Positions 9,118 to 18,123 of a stretch of DNA of 64,000 bases are shown one piece after another (the stretch's first letter is position 1; each line of letters begins with the position of its first letter). The notes under the pieces are model-generated. The model saw nothing but the letters and a program-made list of their open reading frames with translations. It searched no databases and was not told the DNA's origin. A program made the position numbers and the translations under genes. This DNA is from Maribellus luteus (GTDB lineage: Bacteria; Bacteroidota; Bacteroidia; Bacteroidales; Prolixibacteraceae): NCBI RefSeq assembly GCF_003576475.1, contig NZ_QWGR01000004.1:483516-547515 (forward strand). The letters are read 5' to 3'.

Positions 9118-11061
9118 ATGAGAAACTGGAAATTCAACCATATAGATTTTTCAACTTATCCGGGTTATGATGGAAATGACCTGGGAGTGTTTTGGTCACC
9201 CGAGAAAACCGTGATCAAAATATGGGTACCTACTGCCCAGGTGGTTGAGTTGCGTTTGTACAAGGACGGACTGACCGGAGAAGCCTTTCATAAAACCAAT
9301 TTGCAGAAATCGGGAAACGGAACCTGGTCGACGGTTTTGAACGGCGATTACGAAGGCAAATACTACACTTTCAAAGTTAACGACGGCGAATGGCTCAACG
9401 AAGTGCCGGGAATGTACGCCCGTTGTGTGGGTGCCAATGGCCTGCGCGGGCAGATTTATAATCCGAATTCGACCAATCCCGAAGGGTGGGCGGTGGATCG
9501 CGGACCGCGTTACCATAGTTTTACCGAGGCGGTTATCTACGAACTTCATGTGCGCGATTTTTCTATTTCTGAAAACTCGGGCATTGAAAGCAAGGGAAAG
9601 TTTCTGGGGTTTACCGAAGAAGGAACCACGTCTCCGCAGGGGCAGAAAACGGGTGTTGACCACTTGCAGGAACTGGGTATTACGCATGTTCACCTGCTTC
9701 CGGTAAACGATTTTGCAACCGTTGACGAAGAAAAACCGCTTGAGAAATACAACTGGGGTTACGATCCGCAGCATTTTTGTGCGCTGGAGGGTTCGTATGC
9801 CAGCGATCCGTACGATGGAACCAGGCGAATCAGGGAATTTAAGAAATTGGTAAAAACATTGCACGACAAGGGAATTGGCGTTATTCTGGATGTGGTGTTT
9901 AACCATACTTTCTATACCAAGGAGTCGGTGTTCAACCAAATGGTGCCCGGCTATTTTTACCGCCAGAAACCCGATGGAACTTTTGCCAATGCTACGGGAT
10001 GCGGGAATGAAATTGCCTCGGAGCGTTTCATGGCCCGGAAATACATCGTGGATGCGCTGACGTTTTGGGTGGAAGAATACCACATCGACGGTTTTCGTTT
10101 CGACCTGATGGGTGTTTTGGACCTGGAAACGATGAAAACCATCCGGGAGGAGATGTCGAAGCTGGATCGTGGTTTGTTTCTTTACGGCGAAGGCTGGGCT
10201 GCCGACCAAAGTCCGATGCCGGAGGAGCAGCGTGCTGTTAAGCAAAACACGCATAAATTGCCCGGGATCGCCAGTTTTAATGACGATTTCAGGGACGGGT
10301 TGAAAGGAAATCACGGCGATAAAAAATCAAAAGGATTTGTAAGTGGCCTTAACCTGCGGGAAGAAACCATCAAGTTTGGGATTGCCGCTGCTGTTGACCA
10401 TCCGCAGATCAATTTTGGCTACATCGAGTCCATCAAAAGAGCCTGGGCTGCAGAGCCGGATCAATGCATCAACTATGTTTCGTGTCACGATAATTACACG
10501 CTTTGGGACAAACTGAAACAAAGCCTGCCCAAAGCCCCGGATGAAGAATTGCGGAAGCGGGTAAAACTAGCCGGTGCGTTGGTGCTTACCTCGCAGGGAG
10601 TTCCTTTTTTGCATGCCGGCGTTGAGTTTTGCCGCAGCAAAAACGGGAACGGGAATTCCTATAAATCACCCGATGCTATCAACCAGTTGGATTGGGCACG
10701 GAAGAACGATTACATCGATGTTTTCAACTATTTCCGGCAACTGATTCAACTGCGAAAAAATCACCCGGGCTTGCGGATCGCCAATGCTGAAGGCATCCGA
10801 AGTCACCTGAATTTTTGCACGCAGTACAAAATAGGTGTGGTGGCTTATTGTATCGAAGGGCAGCAGGTTGGCGACAGCTGGGAGCGGATTATGCTGTTTT
10901 TTAACGGCAACGCCGAGCCAGTTGAGATGCCACTACCGGAAGGCAGTTTCAGGGTGGTGGCCAATGATACTGAAATCAACGAAGCAGGAATTGGTGAGCT
11001 GGTTTCTGATACGGTTACGGTTCAGCCTGTTTCTATGCTTATCCTTACTTTGGTGAAATAA
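9118..11061 (+). CDS. pulA: Type I pullulanase (GH13 debranching enzyme)
   Basis: A 647-residue cytoplasmic enzyme that hydrolyses alpha-1,6 branches of pullulan, glycogen or limit dextrins. A CBM48-like N-terminal domain covers about residues 18-100. The GH13_14 signature YNWGYDP is at residues 211-217. The catalytic set is D329 in GFRFDLMG (nucleophile), E358 in GEGW (acid/base) and D458 in SCHDNY (transition-state stabiliser). There is no signal peptide, so it acts on internal or imported glucans. The ATG immediately follows the stop of the preceding gene, and a hairpin terminator follows its own stop. No other starch-utilisation genes lie nearby. Confidence 0.95.
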   Translation: MRNWKFNHIDFSTYPGYDGNDLGVFWSPEKTVIKIWVPTAQVVELRLYKDGLTGEAFHKTNLQKSGNGTWSTVLNGDYEGKYYTFKVNDGEWLNEVPGMYARCVGANGLRGQIYNPNSTNPEGWAVDRGPRYHSFTEAVIYELHVRDFSISENSGIESKGKFLGFTEEGTTSPQGQKTGVDHLQELGITHVHLLPVNDFATVDEEKPLEKYNWGYDPQHFCALEGSYASDPYDGTRRIREFKKLVKTLHDKGIGVILDVVFNHTFYTKESVFNQMVPGYFYRQKPDGTFANATGCGNEIASERFMARKYIVDALTFWVEEYHIDGFRFDLMGVLDLETMKTIREEMSKLDRGLFLYGEGWAADQSPMPEEQRAVKQNTHKLPGIASFNDDFRDGLKGNHGDKKSKGFVSGLNLREETIKFGIAAAVDHPQINFGYIESIKRAWAAEPDQCINYVSCHDNYTLWDKLKQSLPKAPDEELRKRVKLAGALVLTSQGVPFLHAGVEFCRSKNGNGNSYKSPDAINQLDWARKNDYIDVFNYFRQLIQLRKNHPGLRIANAEGIRSHLNFCTQYKIGVVAYCIEGQQVGDSWERIMLFFNGNAEPVEMPLPEGSFRVVANDTEINEAGIGELVSDTVTVQPVSMLILTLVK

Positions 11062-11063
11062 AA

Positions 11064-11092
11064 ATCCCATTCACCACGAAAGTGAACGGGAT
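11064..11092 (+). terminator. Terminator hairpin after pulA
   Basis: ATCCCATTCAC and GTGAACGGGAT pair as an 11-bp stem with one mismatch around a short loop, directly after the pulA stop. A T-rich stretch (CTTGTTCTTATCTT) follows. Confidence 0.7.
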
Positions 11093-11187
11093 CTTGTTCT
11101 TATCTTAAAAATATGTCAAAGGTTTACTTGTGTATTATTGAAAAGAATGCGTTGGTGCATGAGTAAGTACTCTTTCCTTTAATCCAG

Positions 11188-11244
11188 CTATTTGTGTAAC
11201 CACCCCGGGCGGTTGGTTGTAATGTCATTAATTGATTTTAAATC
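11188..11244 (-). pseudogene. Fossil 3' end of a glycerophosphodiester phosphodiesterase
   Basis: Read on the minus strand, this gap encodes DLKSINDITTNRPGWLHK followed by a stop. The core ITTNRPGWL is identical to the C-terminus of the intact phosphodiesterase at 20306-21073 (SAITTNRPGWLREQLK), and the DNA is also alike. No upstream GDPD motif (HRGA, EIDV) remains in frame, so only a tail of about 18 residues survives. The rest of 11093-11469 holds no gene I can support; a terminator lies at 11417-11452. Confidence 0.55.
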
Positions 11245-11416
11245 TAAATGAACAACGACATTGTCACAACAATGTATTAACGAACGGTATTTTTCAAAAT
11301 AGAAATGTGCTGTTTGTGAAATGTTTCCTATCCGTCAAGTCATTTTTCCCGCAAATCATTCTTTTGAAGTTGGCTTCCAAAGTATAAAAACAGAAACGGA
11401 ACCAACTAAGAAGAAT

Positions 11417-11452
11417 AGAGAGGCCGCCCTGGAAATATCGGGCAGCCTCTCT
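11417..11452. terminator. Strong hairpin terminator between pulA and the SusCD block
   Basis: AGAGAGGC-CGCCC and CGGGC-AGCCTCTCT form a long GC-rich stem with one bulge, ending 17 bp from the stop of the minus-strand surface lipoprotein. It is probably the terminator of the SusC/SusD transcript. Confidence 0.75.
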
Positions 11453-11469
11453 GTTTATCCGGCAATTTG

Positions 11470-12972
11470 TTAATTAGCCTTTACAAGTTTAATATTATCA
11501 AGGAACCAGCGGTTGGCTGTAGATACCTGCCATTGAGTGGCACGGATCGTAATCTTGGTGTCATTGCTGATTGTAAGACCTGTGAGCTCTACTTCGGCTC
11601 TGACCCACTCAAGTACATGACCCGTCTCGAAACCCGATTCGGGGATATCGAATGTTACTTCCTCGCTTCCATTGGTAACGATGACGACCAGGTTGACAGG
11701 GTCTATTTTGCCCGATCCCTGACGCATTGGACACCAGTCGAACGACAGCACGGTTGTTGCACCAGCAGGAATGTCTTCAATTGTTGGAAGAATGATCCCG
11801 GCCTGATAGCCCGTTTTACCGAACTTGAGGTAATTGTTCTGAAGATAGATACACTCGCCCGCTTCCGTAGTGCTGGGTGTAACACGCAGGAATTGATAAC
11901 CTTCCTGGAGAAGCGCATCATTGGCTGTAATACCGTCAACAACTGTAGCCGAAGACGATATCTGAGGGGCGGTTGAGCCGAGGTTGTCCGTCTCGACTGT
12001 CCGGCCGGCTGCACTTGCTTCGGCCCACGGGTTCAGCCACTCAAAATCCTCAGCAAAATAGATGATTTCCACCACGCCGAGGTCTTCAATGGCAGTAGCG
12101 TTTAGCTTAATAACAGGAGCGGCCACACCGGCAAAATAGCCGGTAGCTTTTACTTTATGTCCATTCAGCGGAGCAAGGTCAAAATTTTCCGGAGCATCTG
12201 TTATTGCAACAGAATAGTTAGCACCTTCCACTGTTACGTTATTGCCATTCAATATGCCGCTGACCGTAACAAAAGTTCTCGAAGTGGAGGTGTAGGTATC
12301 CAGCTTGTCAGTAATATCTTCCACGGCAGGATAGGTTACCGTACCACCTGTAGAGTTAACGTTCGCTTCGTCGCATTCTACGTATGGAAGCGAATGAGTA
12401 TCGTAGAGCTTTGTCCCTTTTACCGAAACGTTGTCGCCAACGCTTACAGCAGAGGAGCTTTGCATAAAGATATTCACCGTTCCATCGCTAACAATGAAGC
12501 CTTTTGTTGTGACTGCTGTTACGATGACCTGCGGCACGATAACGACCGTTTCGTTTTCCAATTCTGCCAATTCTGCCAGCGTATATTCCTCACAGTCGCG
12601 ATATTTGTCGCCACCCTGAGAAATTATCACTTCGGCCCGGCTTGCCAGTGTGCCGCCCTTGAATACAAGCGCAGCTTTGCGGGGATTGTCAACAGCGCCA
12701 CCGCGGATATTTTCAGTTACATTAATTGTAACATCCATGGTTCCTGTGCCGGAAGCGGGCGTGACTGTTACCCATTCGGGAACTTCCGTAATCCAGTCGG
12801 CATCAGCATAAATGGTGATGATTTTTTCGGATGTTCCGGTCGCTTCAAAATTTAGCGTACCGGCACTCGCCAAAACAGCTTTGGACAGTCCGCTCTCTTC
12901 ATCGTTGCAGCCCTGTAAGAGGCTTGCAAACACCAGCAGGATAGAGAAGATGATATAATTTGTACGTTTCAT
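11470..12972 (-). CDS. BACON-domain surface lipoprotein of the SusCD locus
   Basis: A 500-residue lipoprotein with a lipobox at LLQGC (Cys about residue 22), encoded last in the phosphoesterase-SusC-SusD transcript, 35 bp after SusD. A BACON domain covers about residues 32-118 (ADADWITEVPEWVTVTPASG, then ENIRGG). Residues about 125-310 look like two OB-fold-type beta barrels (VIVTAVTTKGFIVSDGTVNI; DNVSVKGTKL). The C-terminal 190 residues resemble a jelly-roll binding module ending WFLDNIKL. The position fits a surface-exposed ligand-binding protein that hands substrate to SusD/SusC; the ligand is unknown. The start was set at the ATG of MKRTNYI, because the in-frame upstream codon is only TTG and the signal peptide begins here. 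Confidence 0.8.
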   Translation of the reverse strand: MKRTNYIIFSILLVFASLLQGCNDEESGLSKAVLASAGTLNFEATGTSEKIITIYADADWITEVPEWVTVTPASGTGTMDVTINVTENIRGGAVDNPRKAALVFKGGTLASRAEVIISQGGDKYRDCEEYTLAELAELENETVVIVPQVIVTAVTTKGFIVSDGTVNIFMQSSSAVSVGDNVSVKGTKLYDTHSLPYVECDEANVNSTGGTVTYPAVEDITDKLDTYTSTSRTFVTVSGILNGNNVTVEGANYSVAITDAPENFDLAPLNGHKVKATGYFAGVAAPVIKLNATAIEDLGVVEIIYFAEDFEWLNPWAEASAAGRTVETDNLGSTAPQISSSATVVDGITANDALLQEGYQFLRVTPSTTEAGECIYLQNNYLKFGKTGYQAGIILPTIEDIPAGATTVLSFDWCPMRQGSGKIDPVNLVVIVTNGSEEVTFDIPESGFETGHVLEWVRAEVELTGLTISNDTKITIRATQWQVSTANRWFLDNIKLVKAN

Positions 12973-13007
12973 GATTTTGCAATTTTTTATCAATTACCAT
13001 TTTTCAG

Positions 13008-14816
13008 TTAAAAAGAGAGTCCGTCATTCCAACCCGGGTTCTGCGTAAGATTGTGGTTGAGCGAACGCTCGTTAATCGGAATCGGGTAGAGATAATCGCG
13101 CCCCTCGTCAAAAGCAGTGCGCTCGATATTTTTATGATAGTAAATGTAACCTTTATTGCCTCCTGAAAGGATGATTTCGTTTCCTATCTCATACGCGACT
13201 CCGGAAGTAACGTCTGGTTTAGGTGTTCCATTGGCATAAAGTGTAACATCTGCCTGTCCGTCACCACTCAGGTCGTATGCTCCGGGACCGGGGAAATACA
13301 TGCCATAAGTAGACTGGTCGATGCAATAACCGGCTTTCCAGCGTACCAGGTCGTCGAAGCGGAATCCTTCCTGATTCAGTTCAATGCCCCTTTCACGGCG
13401 GATTTCCAGGATGACGCCTTTGTTTGCGCCTGTAACGTTCGGGTAGCCTGTTTCTGCGTCAGAAAGGTATCTGTCGGGATTGGCGTTGGCGGCGTTCATG
13501 TCAAGGTTTGGCATTCCGGCACGCTGACGGATCAGATTGACAGATTCATCCAGATCGGCCTGGATCAAGGTTCCAAGTTCTGCCTTTGCTTCGGCATAAT
13601 TGAGGAGCACCTCGGCATAGCGATATACCGGCAAGTCGCAAGTAGAACGGTCGTTACGATCTACGTTGCCACCCGATGCTTTCGGGTCCTGTACAAACTT
13701 AATGGGCTGGTAGCCGGTAACGCTTATTGAAAGGTCGGGCGCCAGCACTGTTGTTTGCCCAATGCGTGTATAGCCCGGCGTACGGATGCTTTGGGCCAAG
13801 CGGGGATCGCGGTCTGTCGTTTCGTCGATGAACGACATCTCCTGCCAGCCCGACTGATTGGTGAATGCTGTACCGTCTTTTTTCAGATAAGTATTCACCA
13901 TCTTGCGGGTCAGTCCCGGTCGTCCCTGTGTTGGTACCAGCGTGTGCGCTGTAGCATTGTGGTAGATGTTAAGTCCGTAGTCGAATTTGATAGCGAGAAT
14001 ATACTCGTTCGGATCAGCATTTTCTTGTGCAAAAAGCGTCAGATAGTCGCTTTCCGGATGATTGGTGCTGTACAGACTGTATACGCCTTCGTTCATTAAG
14101 TTCTTCGCCGCTGTTGCCGCTTGTTCCAGATAATATTTGTAGTCGTGTCCTTCCAGATTGAGAGAGTGATATTTCCGGTAAGTACCTTCGTACAGGCAAA
14201 ACTGAGCTTTCAGCGCCATGGCTGCATATTTGTTGACACGATAAGGACTGCTTGTTTCCTTTGCCTTGTCGGGAAGATTGGCAATGGCGTAATCAATGTC
14301 CTCAATCATTTTGGTCATAACAAATTCGCGCGAATCGCGGGCTTTGTAGAGTTCTTCATCTGCCGAACCCAGTTCAGCTTCGTACCACGGCACATCGCCG
14401 AAGCGTTTTATCTTCTCGAAATAGAAAAAAGCACGGAAGAACCGGGTTAGTGCGGTATATTTAATAACAGCATCCTCGTCCTTGCATTGATCGGCATAGG
14501 CAATCAATGTGTTCATTCTGCGCAAGTCTGTCCACGACCATCCTCCACCCGAAGCGGGAACGGTACGCTTGGTACCTCCCAGCATTATGTCCGACAGGTT
14601 TTGGCAAACATAAAGGTCGCTCTGCAAATCGTAGGGCGATTTGTCCAGCAGGTTATTGTAGAAAGGGTTGCTGAAGAGCTGAAGATCTGTTTCCGTCTGG
14701 AAATAATCCGCCTGAGAAATCTGGCTCAATGGCTTCAGGTCAAGAAGATCATTACAAGCCGAAAGCCCCATAAGCAATGTCATGGCTACTATAGTAAAAC
14801 GTTTTATCTTAATCAT
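13008..14816 (-). CDS. SusD/RagB-type outer-membrane lipoprotein
   Basis: A 602-residue SusD homologue: signal peptide with lipobox GLSAC, then NDLLDLKPLSQISQADYF, the N-terminal TPR-containing domain, and the C-terminal SusD_RagB domain with ILEIRRERGIELNQEGFRFD and the terminal YPIPINERSLNHNLTQNPGW, both typical of the family. SusD forms a hinged lid over the SusC channel and binds the substrate at the cell surface. It is encoded 12 bp after SusC, as usual. Neighbouring genes are phosphoesterases and glycerol-3-phosphate functions instead of glycoside hydrolases, so the ligand is inferred to carry glycerophosphate groups. Confidence 0.95.
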   Translation of the reverse strand: MIKIKRFTIVAMTLLMGLSACNDLLDLKPLSQISQADYFQTETDLQLFSNPFYNNLLDKSPYDLQSDLYVCQNLSDIMLGGTKRTVPASGGGWSWTDLRRMNTLIAYADQCKDEDAVIKYTALTRFFRAFFYFEKIKRFGDVPWYEAELGSADEELYKARDSREFVMTKMIEDIDYAIANLPDKAKETSSPYRVNKYAAMALKAQFCLYEGTYRKYHSLNLEGHDYKYYLEQAATAAKNLMNEGVYSLYSTNHPESDYLTLFAQENADPNEYILAIKFDYGLNIYHNATAHTLVPTQGRPGLTRKMVNTYLKKDGTAFTNQSGWQEMSFIDETTDRDPRLAQSIRTPGYTRIGQTTVLAPDLSISVTGYQPIKFVQDPKASGGNVDRNDRSTCDLPVYRYAEVLLNYAEAKAELGTLIQADLDESVNLIRQRAGMPNLDMNAANANPDRYLSDAETGYPNVTGANKGVILEIRRERGIELNQEGFRFDDLVRWKAGYCIDQSTYGMYFPGPGAYDLSGDGQADVTLYANGTPKPDVTSGVAYEIGNEIILSGGNKGYIYYHKNIERTAFDEGRDYLYPIPINERSLNHNLTQNPGWNDGLSF

Positions 14817-14828
14817 AGCTTAATCGTG

Positions 14829-17800
14829 TTAAAAAGTAATATCTACACCAAACATAATGGTCTTTTGCCAGGGATAGAAGGCGTTGTTGGAAGCGCCGCT
14901 TCTGTCGATGGCCCCTTCGGGATCAAGGTATTTCGTGCGTTTCTTAAGGGGTGACCAATAGCAAAGGTTTTCACCCGAAAAATAGAAACGAAGTGCATCA
15001 ATGCCTACTTTATTCGTCAAAACTGACGGAATAGTGTAACCGATGGTTAGATTTTTTAAACGCAGATAGCGCAGGTTCTGGAGATAACGGTCGTTGACCT
15101 TGCTCAAAGGACCAGAGGTGGCTGAATAGGCCATCGGTCGCGTAAAGTATGCATCCCGGTTATCTTCTGCCCAAACATCTTTCAGGAAATCTTTCTGCAA
15201 ATAAGTGAGATAAGGATACGAATAAGGTCCCCAGAATGGCATTGACTGTCCGGTAGGATACCAGTAATGGTTTCCGGTGCCCTGGAAGAATACGGATGCA
15301 TCGAAACCATACCAGCGAATGCTTGTATTAATCCCGTAAGAAAAACTAGGAAGCGAGTTGCCCAAAATCTTACGGTCGCCCGGATCGTTAACACTGTTGC
15401 TGCCGATACCCAGTTTTTTATCCCCGTCAAGATCTAAAAACTTAAGGTCGCCTGCCTGCCAACCGCCGGTAATCCGGTTGTTGATATAGCTCAAATCAAC
15501 CTCTTGTGCATATGCCTGCGCTTCTTCGGTGCTCTGATACAGTCCATCGGTAACGAAGCCCCAGATTTCTCCAAGGCGCATACCTTCGTAGTAGCTCTTG
15601 GCAAAAGTTTTGTCGGCGTTATCGTATTTAGTGATGGTACTCTTGTAGTTGCTAACATTCACCCCAATGCTATACTCGAGGGGTTTGTTTACCAGGGTTA
15701 GCTGGTCCCTCCACGAAGCAGATAATTCGTACCCTTTTGTACGCAAGTCGGCCGTATTCATTTTCGGAACAGAAGCACCGTACACTGCGGGCAGTTCAAT
15801 ACCGTCGGTCAACATGTTTTTGGTATCGCGAATATAGACGTCGGCCGTAAAGTTCAGGCGGTTATTGGCCATAGTGAGATCGAAGCCAAGGTCCCATTGC
15901 GCTGCCGTTTCCCAGGTAAGGTCGGAGGCCACAGGGGAGCCCAGCGACGAATATTTGCCCATAGTGCTGCCTTCGTTGAATGAATATCCTGCGAAGTCGT
16001 TGATGGAAACCAGGCGCAAATAGGCATAATAGGAAGAAACATTCTGATTACCCAGGCTTCCGAAAGAGGCTCTTAGCTTCAGGTTGTCGATGGTACCTCT
16101 GGCCGATTCAAAGAAAGACTCTTCCGAAATGCGCCAGCCTGCCGATGCCGAAGGGAACCATCCCCAGCGACTGTCAGCTTCAAAACGTGATGTTCCGTCG
16201 TAACGACCACTGACCTCGAGGAGATAACGGCCTTTGTAATCGTAGTTAACACGAGCGAAAACGCCGGCTAAAGCGTATTCATTCTGCCCGCCTCCTACAC
16301 CAGTGATGGTTTGACCTTCCGAATTTTGACCCACGAGGTCTAAGTCATCCAACGTTGATGAAGAAAGATATTCACCGTATGCGGAAAGATTTTTCAGTTT
16401 CAGGGTTTCGTAGTTGAACCCAACAACACCCGACAGATTATGCTCGCCAAAGGTTTGGGTATAATTGGCAAATACGTTGGTTGAGTAGTAATTGCGCGTA
16501 TTAACCGATTCGTCGAGCCGGTTGGCACCGGCGCCGGTTGCATACGAGCCAAGAGGCGCATCCGGATATTCCCGGTAAAAAATGTTGTTGGAACGGCTTG
16601 TGTTACGTGTCTGATACTGACGGTAAGTAAAGTCGGCCGTAATTTTCAATGGTTTTATCGGATTGAGGACAAGACGGGTAGTGTTAGATAAATCAGATGC
16701 CCTGTTTACGTTCCGGTGCGACCCTTCGCCAAGAATAATGTGGCGGCCGTTACCTACTTTATAGTTCAGGTATGGGGTACTGTAAAGCCACGACCCGTCA
16801 GGGTTTTGCATCGGAAAATTTGCAAGTGCATGCCTTGCACCGTAAGCAAGCGTATTCTCTACGCTGCCATCTCCCTGGAAGGTATATTGCGAAGCGAAGA
16901 ACGAGGTATTGTTTGTCATCGTCGCCCACTTGTTGATCCGGAAGTCGATCTTTGAACGCAAATTGTATTTATTGAAAATATCAGGATGAACTTTCAGGAT
17001 GCCTTCCTGGCGATCATACGCACCCGATACAAGATACTTGACGTCCTTTGTTCCGCCACTGATGGATATATTGTGTTGTTGCACCGGGCGGCTATCCCGA
17101 TATTGCATGTGCCACCAGTCGTAGTTACCGTAATAAACCCACTGATTCCGTCCGTTTCTCACTTCTTCGACTACCCAGGGACGATCAGGATTTTCTGTTT
17201 TGTCATTTACACGGGCCAATAGCTGCTGCATATCGCGGTCGGTATAGTTGACGTAGAGCGTTCCCGAGTCGGCTTTCCAAAACTTGTTGATGGTATATAC
17301 CGACCAATATCCGGTAGTTTCATAATCGGTAGAAGTTGTCGGGCTTTCCCATCCATAGCGGCCACTGTAACGAACGGTCGCTTTATTGTCTTGTGCTGAT
17401 CCCGATTTTGTTGTAACCAGGATAACCCCAAAAGCTGCACGCGCGCCGTAAACAGCAGCAGCTGATGCATCTTTGATAACCGAAATTGATTCTACGTCGT
17501 TTGGGTTAACGCGGTTCAGGTCGCCCACTGCACCGTCGATCAGTACCAGGGGCGAAGCGCCGTTAATGGAAGTTACACCACGGATATTGATGTTGGGCGA
17601 ACTGCCGGGTACGCCCGAAGAAGTAGTGATGTTAAGTCCCGATACAGAGCCTTGCAGCATATTCGTCAGCGAATGGGATACACGGTTTTCAAGCCCTTTG
17701 CTTTCTACCGTTGACACGGCGCCGGTCAGGTTAACCTTTTTCTGTGTTCCATAACCGATAACCACCGTTTCATTCATTAAAATGACGTCTTCCTGCATGT

Positions 17801-18092
17801 AAACGTTGATGTCTTTTTGATCCGGGGCAACATTGACTTTTTGAGTCAGGTAGCCCACATAAGAGATATTTAAAACGACAGCCTCTGATGGAACCAGAAG
17901 ACTGAAAGATCCATCTGCAGCAGTAACCGTACCTTGAGTGGTGCCACTGAGTTGAATGGTTACTCCTACAAGAGCTTCTTGCTGGGTATCAAAAACTTTT
18001 CCCGATACCGTTCTATTTTGGGCGGAAAGAACCGAAAAGCCCTCCACCACAAATAGTATTAGCAACAAAATAAGAGATTTGAACGCTTTCAT
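14829..18092 (-). CDS. SusC-type TonB-dependent transporter
   Basis: A 1087-residue outer-membrane receptor. In order: signal peptide (FKSLILLLILFVVEGF), a carboxypeptidase D-like regulatory domain (RTVSGKVFDTQQEALVGVTI), a TonB box region (NETVVIGYGTQKKVNLTGA), the plug with the SusC signature (SPNINIRGVTSINGASPLVL and KDASAAAVYGARAAFGVILV), then a 22-strand barrel ending in WQKTIMFGVDITF with a terminal aromatic. It imports the ligand bound by SusD, powered by TonB-ExbBD. The start was set at MKAFKSL (18092), because the longer in-frame extension would overlap the upstream phosphoesterase end and lacks signal character. It begins 31 bp after the phosphoesterase stop and is probably in the same operon. 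Confidence 0.95.
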   Translation of the reverse strand: MKAFKSLILLLILFVVEGFSVLSAQNRTVSGKVFDTQQEALVGVTIQLSGTTQGTVTAADGSFSLLVPSEAVVLNISYVGYLTQKVNVAPDQKDINVYMQEDVILMNETVVIGYGTQKKVNLTGAVSTVESKGLENRVSHSLTNMLQGSVSGLNITTSSGVPGSSPNINIRGVTSINGASPLVLIDGAVGDLNRVNPNDVESISVIKDASAAAVYGARAAFGVILVTTKSGSAQDNKATVRYSGRYGWESPTTSTDYETTGYWSVYTINKFWKADSGTLYVNYTDRDMQQLLARVNDKTENPDRPWVVEEVRNGRNQWVYYGNYDWWHMQYRDSRPVQQHNISISGGTKDVKYLVSGAYDRQEGILKVHPDIFNKYNLRSKIDFRINKWATMTNNTSFFASQYTFQGDGSVENTLAYGARHALANFPMQNPDGSWLYSTPYLNYKVGNGRHIILGEGSHRNVNRASDLSNTTRLVLNPIKPLKITADFTYRQYQTRNTSRSNNIFYREYPDAPLGSYATGAGANRLDESVNTRNYYSTNVFANYTQTFGEHNLSGVVGFNYETLKLKNLSAYGEYLSSSTLDDLDLVGQNSEGQTITGVGGGQNEYALAGVFARVNYDYKGRYLLEVSGRYDGTSRFEADSRWGWFPSASAGWRISEESFFESARGTIDNLKLRASFGSLGNQNVSSYYAYLRLVSINDFAGYSFNEGSTMGKYSSLGSPVASDLTWETAAQWDLGFDLTMANNRLNFTADVYIRDTKNMLTDGIELPAVYGASVPKMNTADLRTKGYELSASWRDQLTLVNKPLEYSIGVNVSNYKSTITKYDNADKTFAKSYYEGMRLGEIWGFVTDGLYQSTEEAQAYAQEVDLSYINNRITGGWQAGDLKFLDLDGDKKLGIGSNSVNDPGDRKILGNSLPSFSYGINTSIRWYGFDASVFFQGTGNHYWYPTGQSMPFWGPYSYPYLTYLQKDFLKDVWAEDNRDAYFTRPMAYSATSGPLSKVNDRYLQNLRYLRLKNLTIGYTIPSVLTNKVGIDALRFYFSGENLCYWSPLKKRTKYLDPEGAIDRSGASNNAFYPWQKTIMFGVDITF

Positions 18093-18123
18093 TGATTCAT
18101 AGGTATTTAAATTAGAATAATTT

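Noticed and set aside
9196..10314. A 372-codon open frame on the minus strand inside the pullulanase gene
   Set aside because: Its product shows no domain, signal or normal composition, while the plus strand carries an intact, motif-complete pullulanase. It is a shadow of codon bias.
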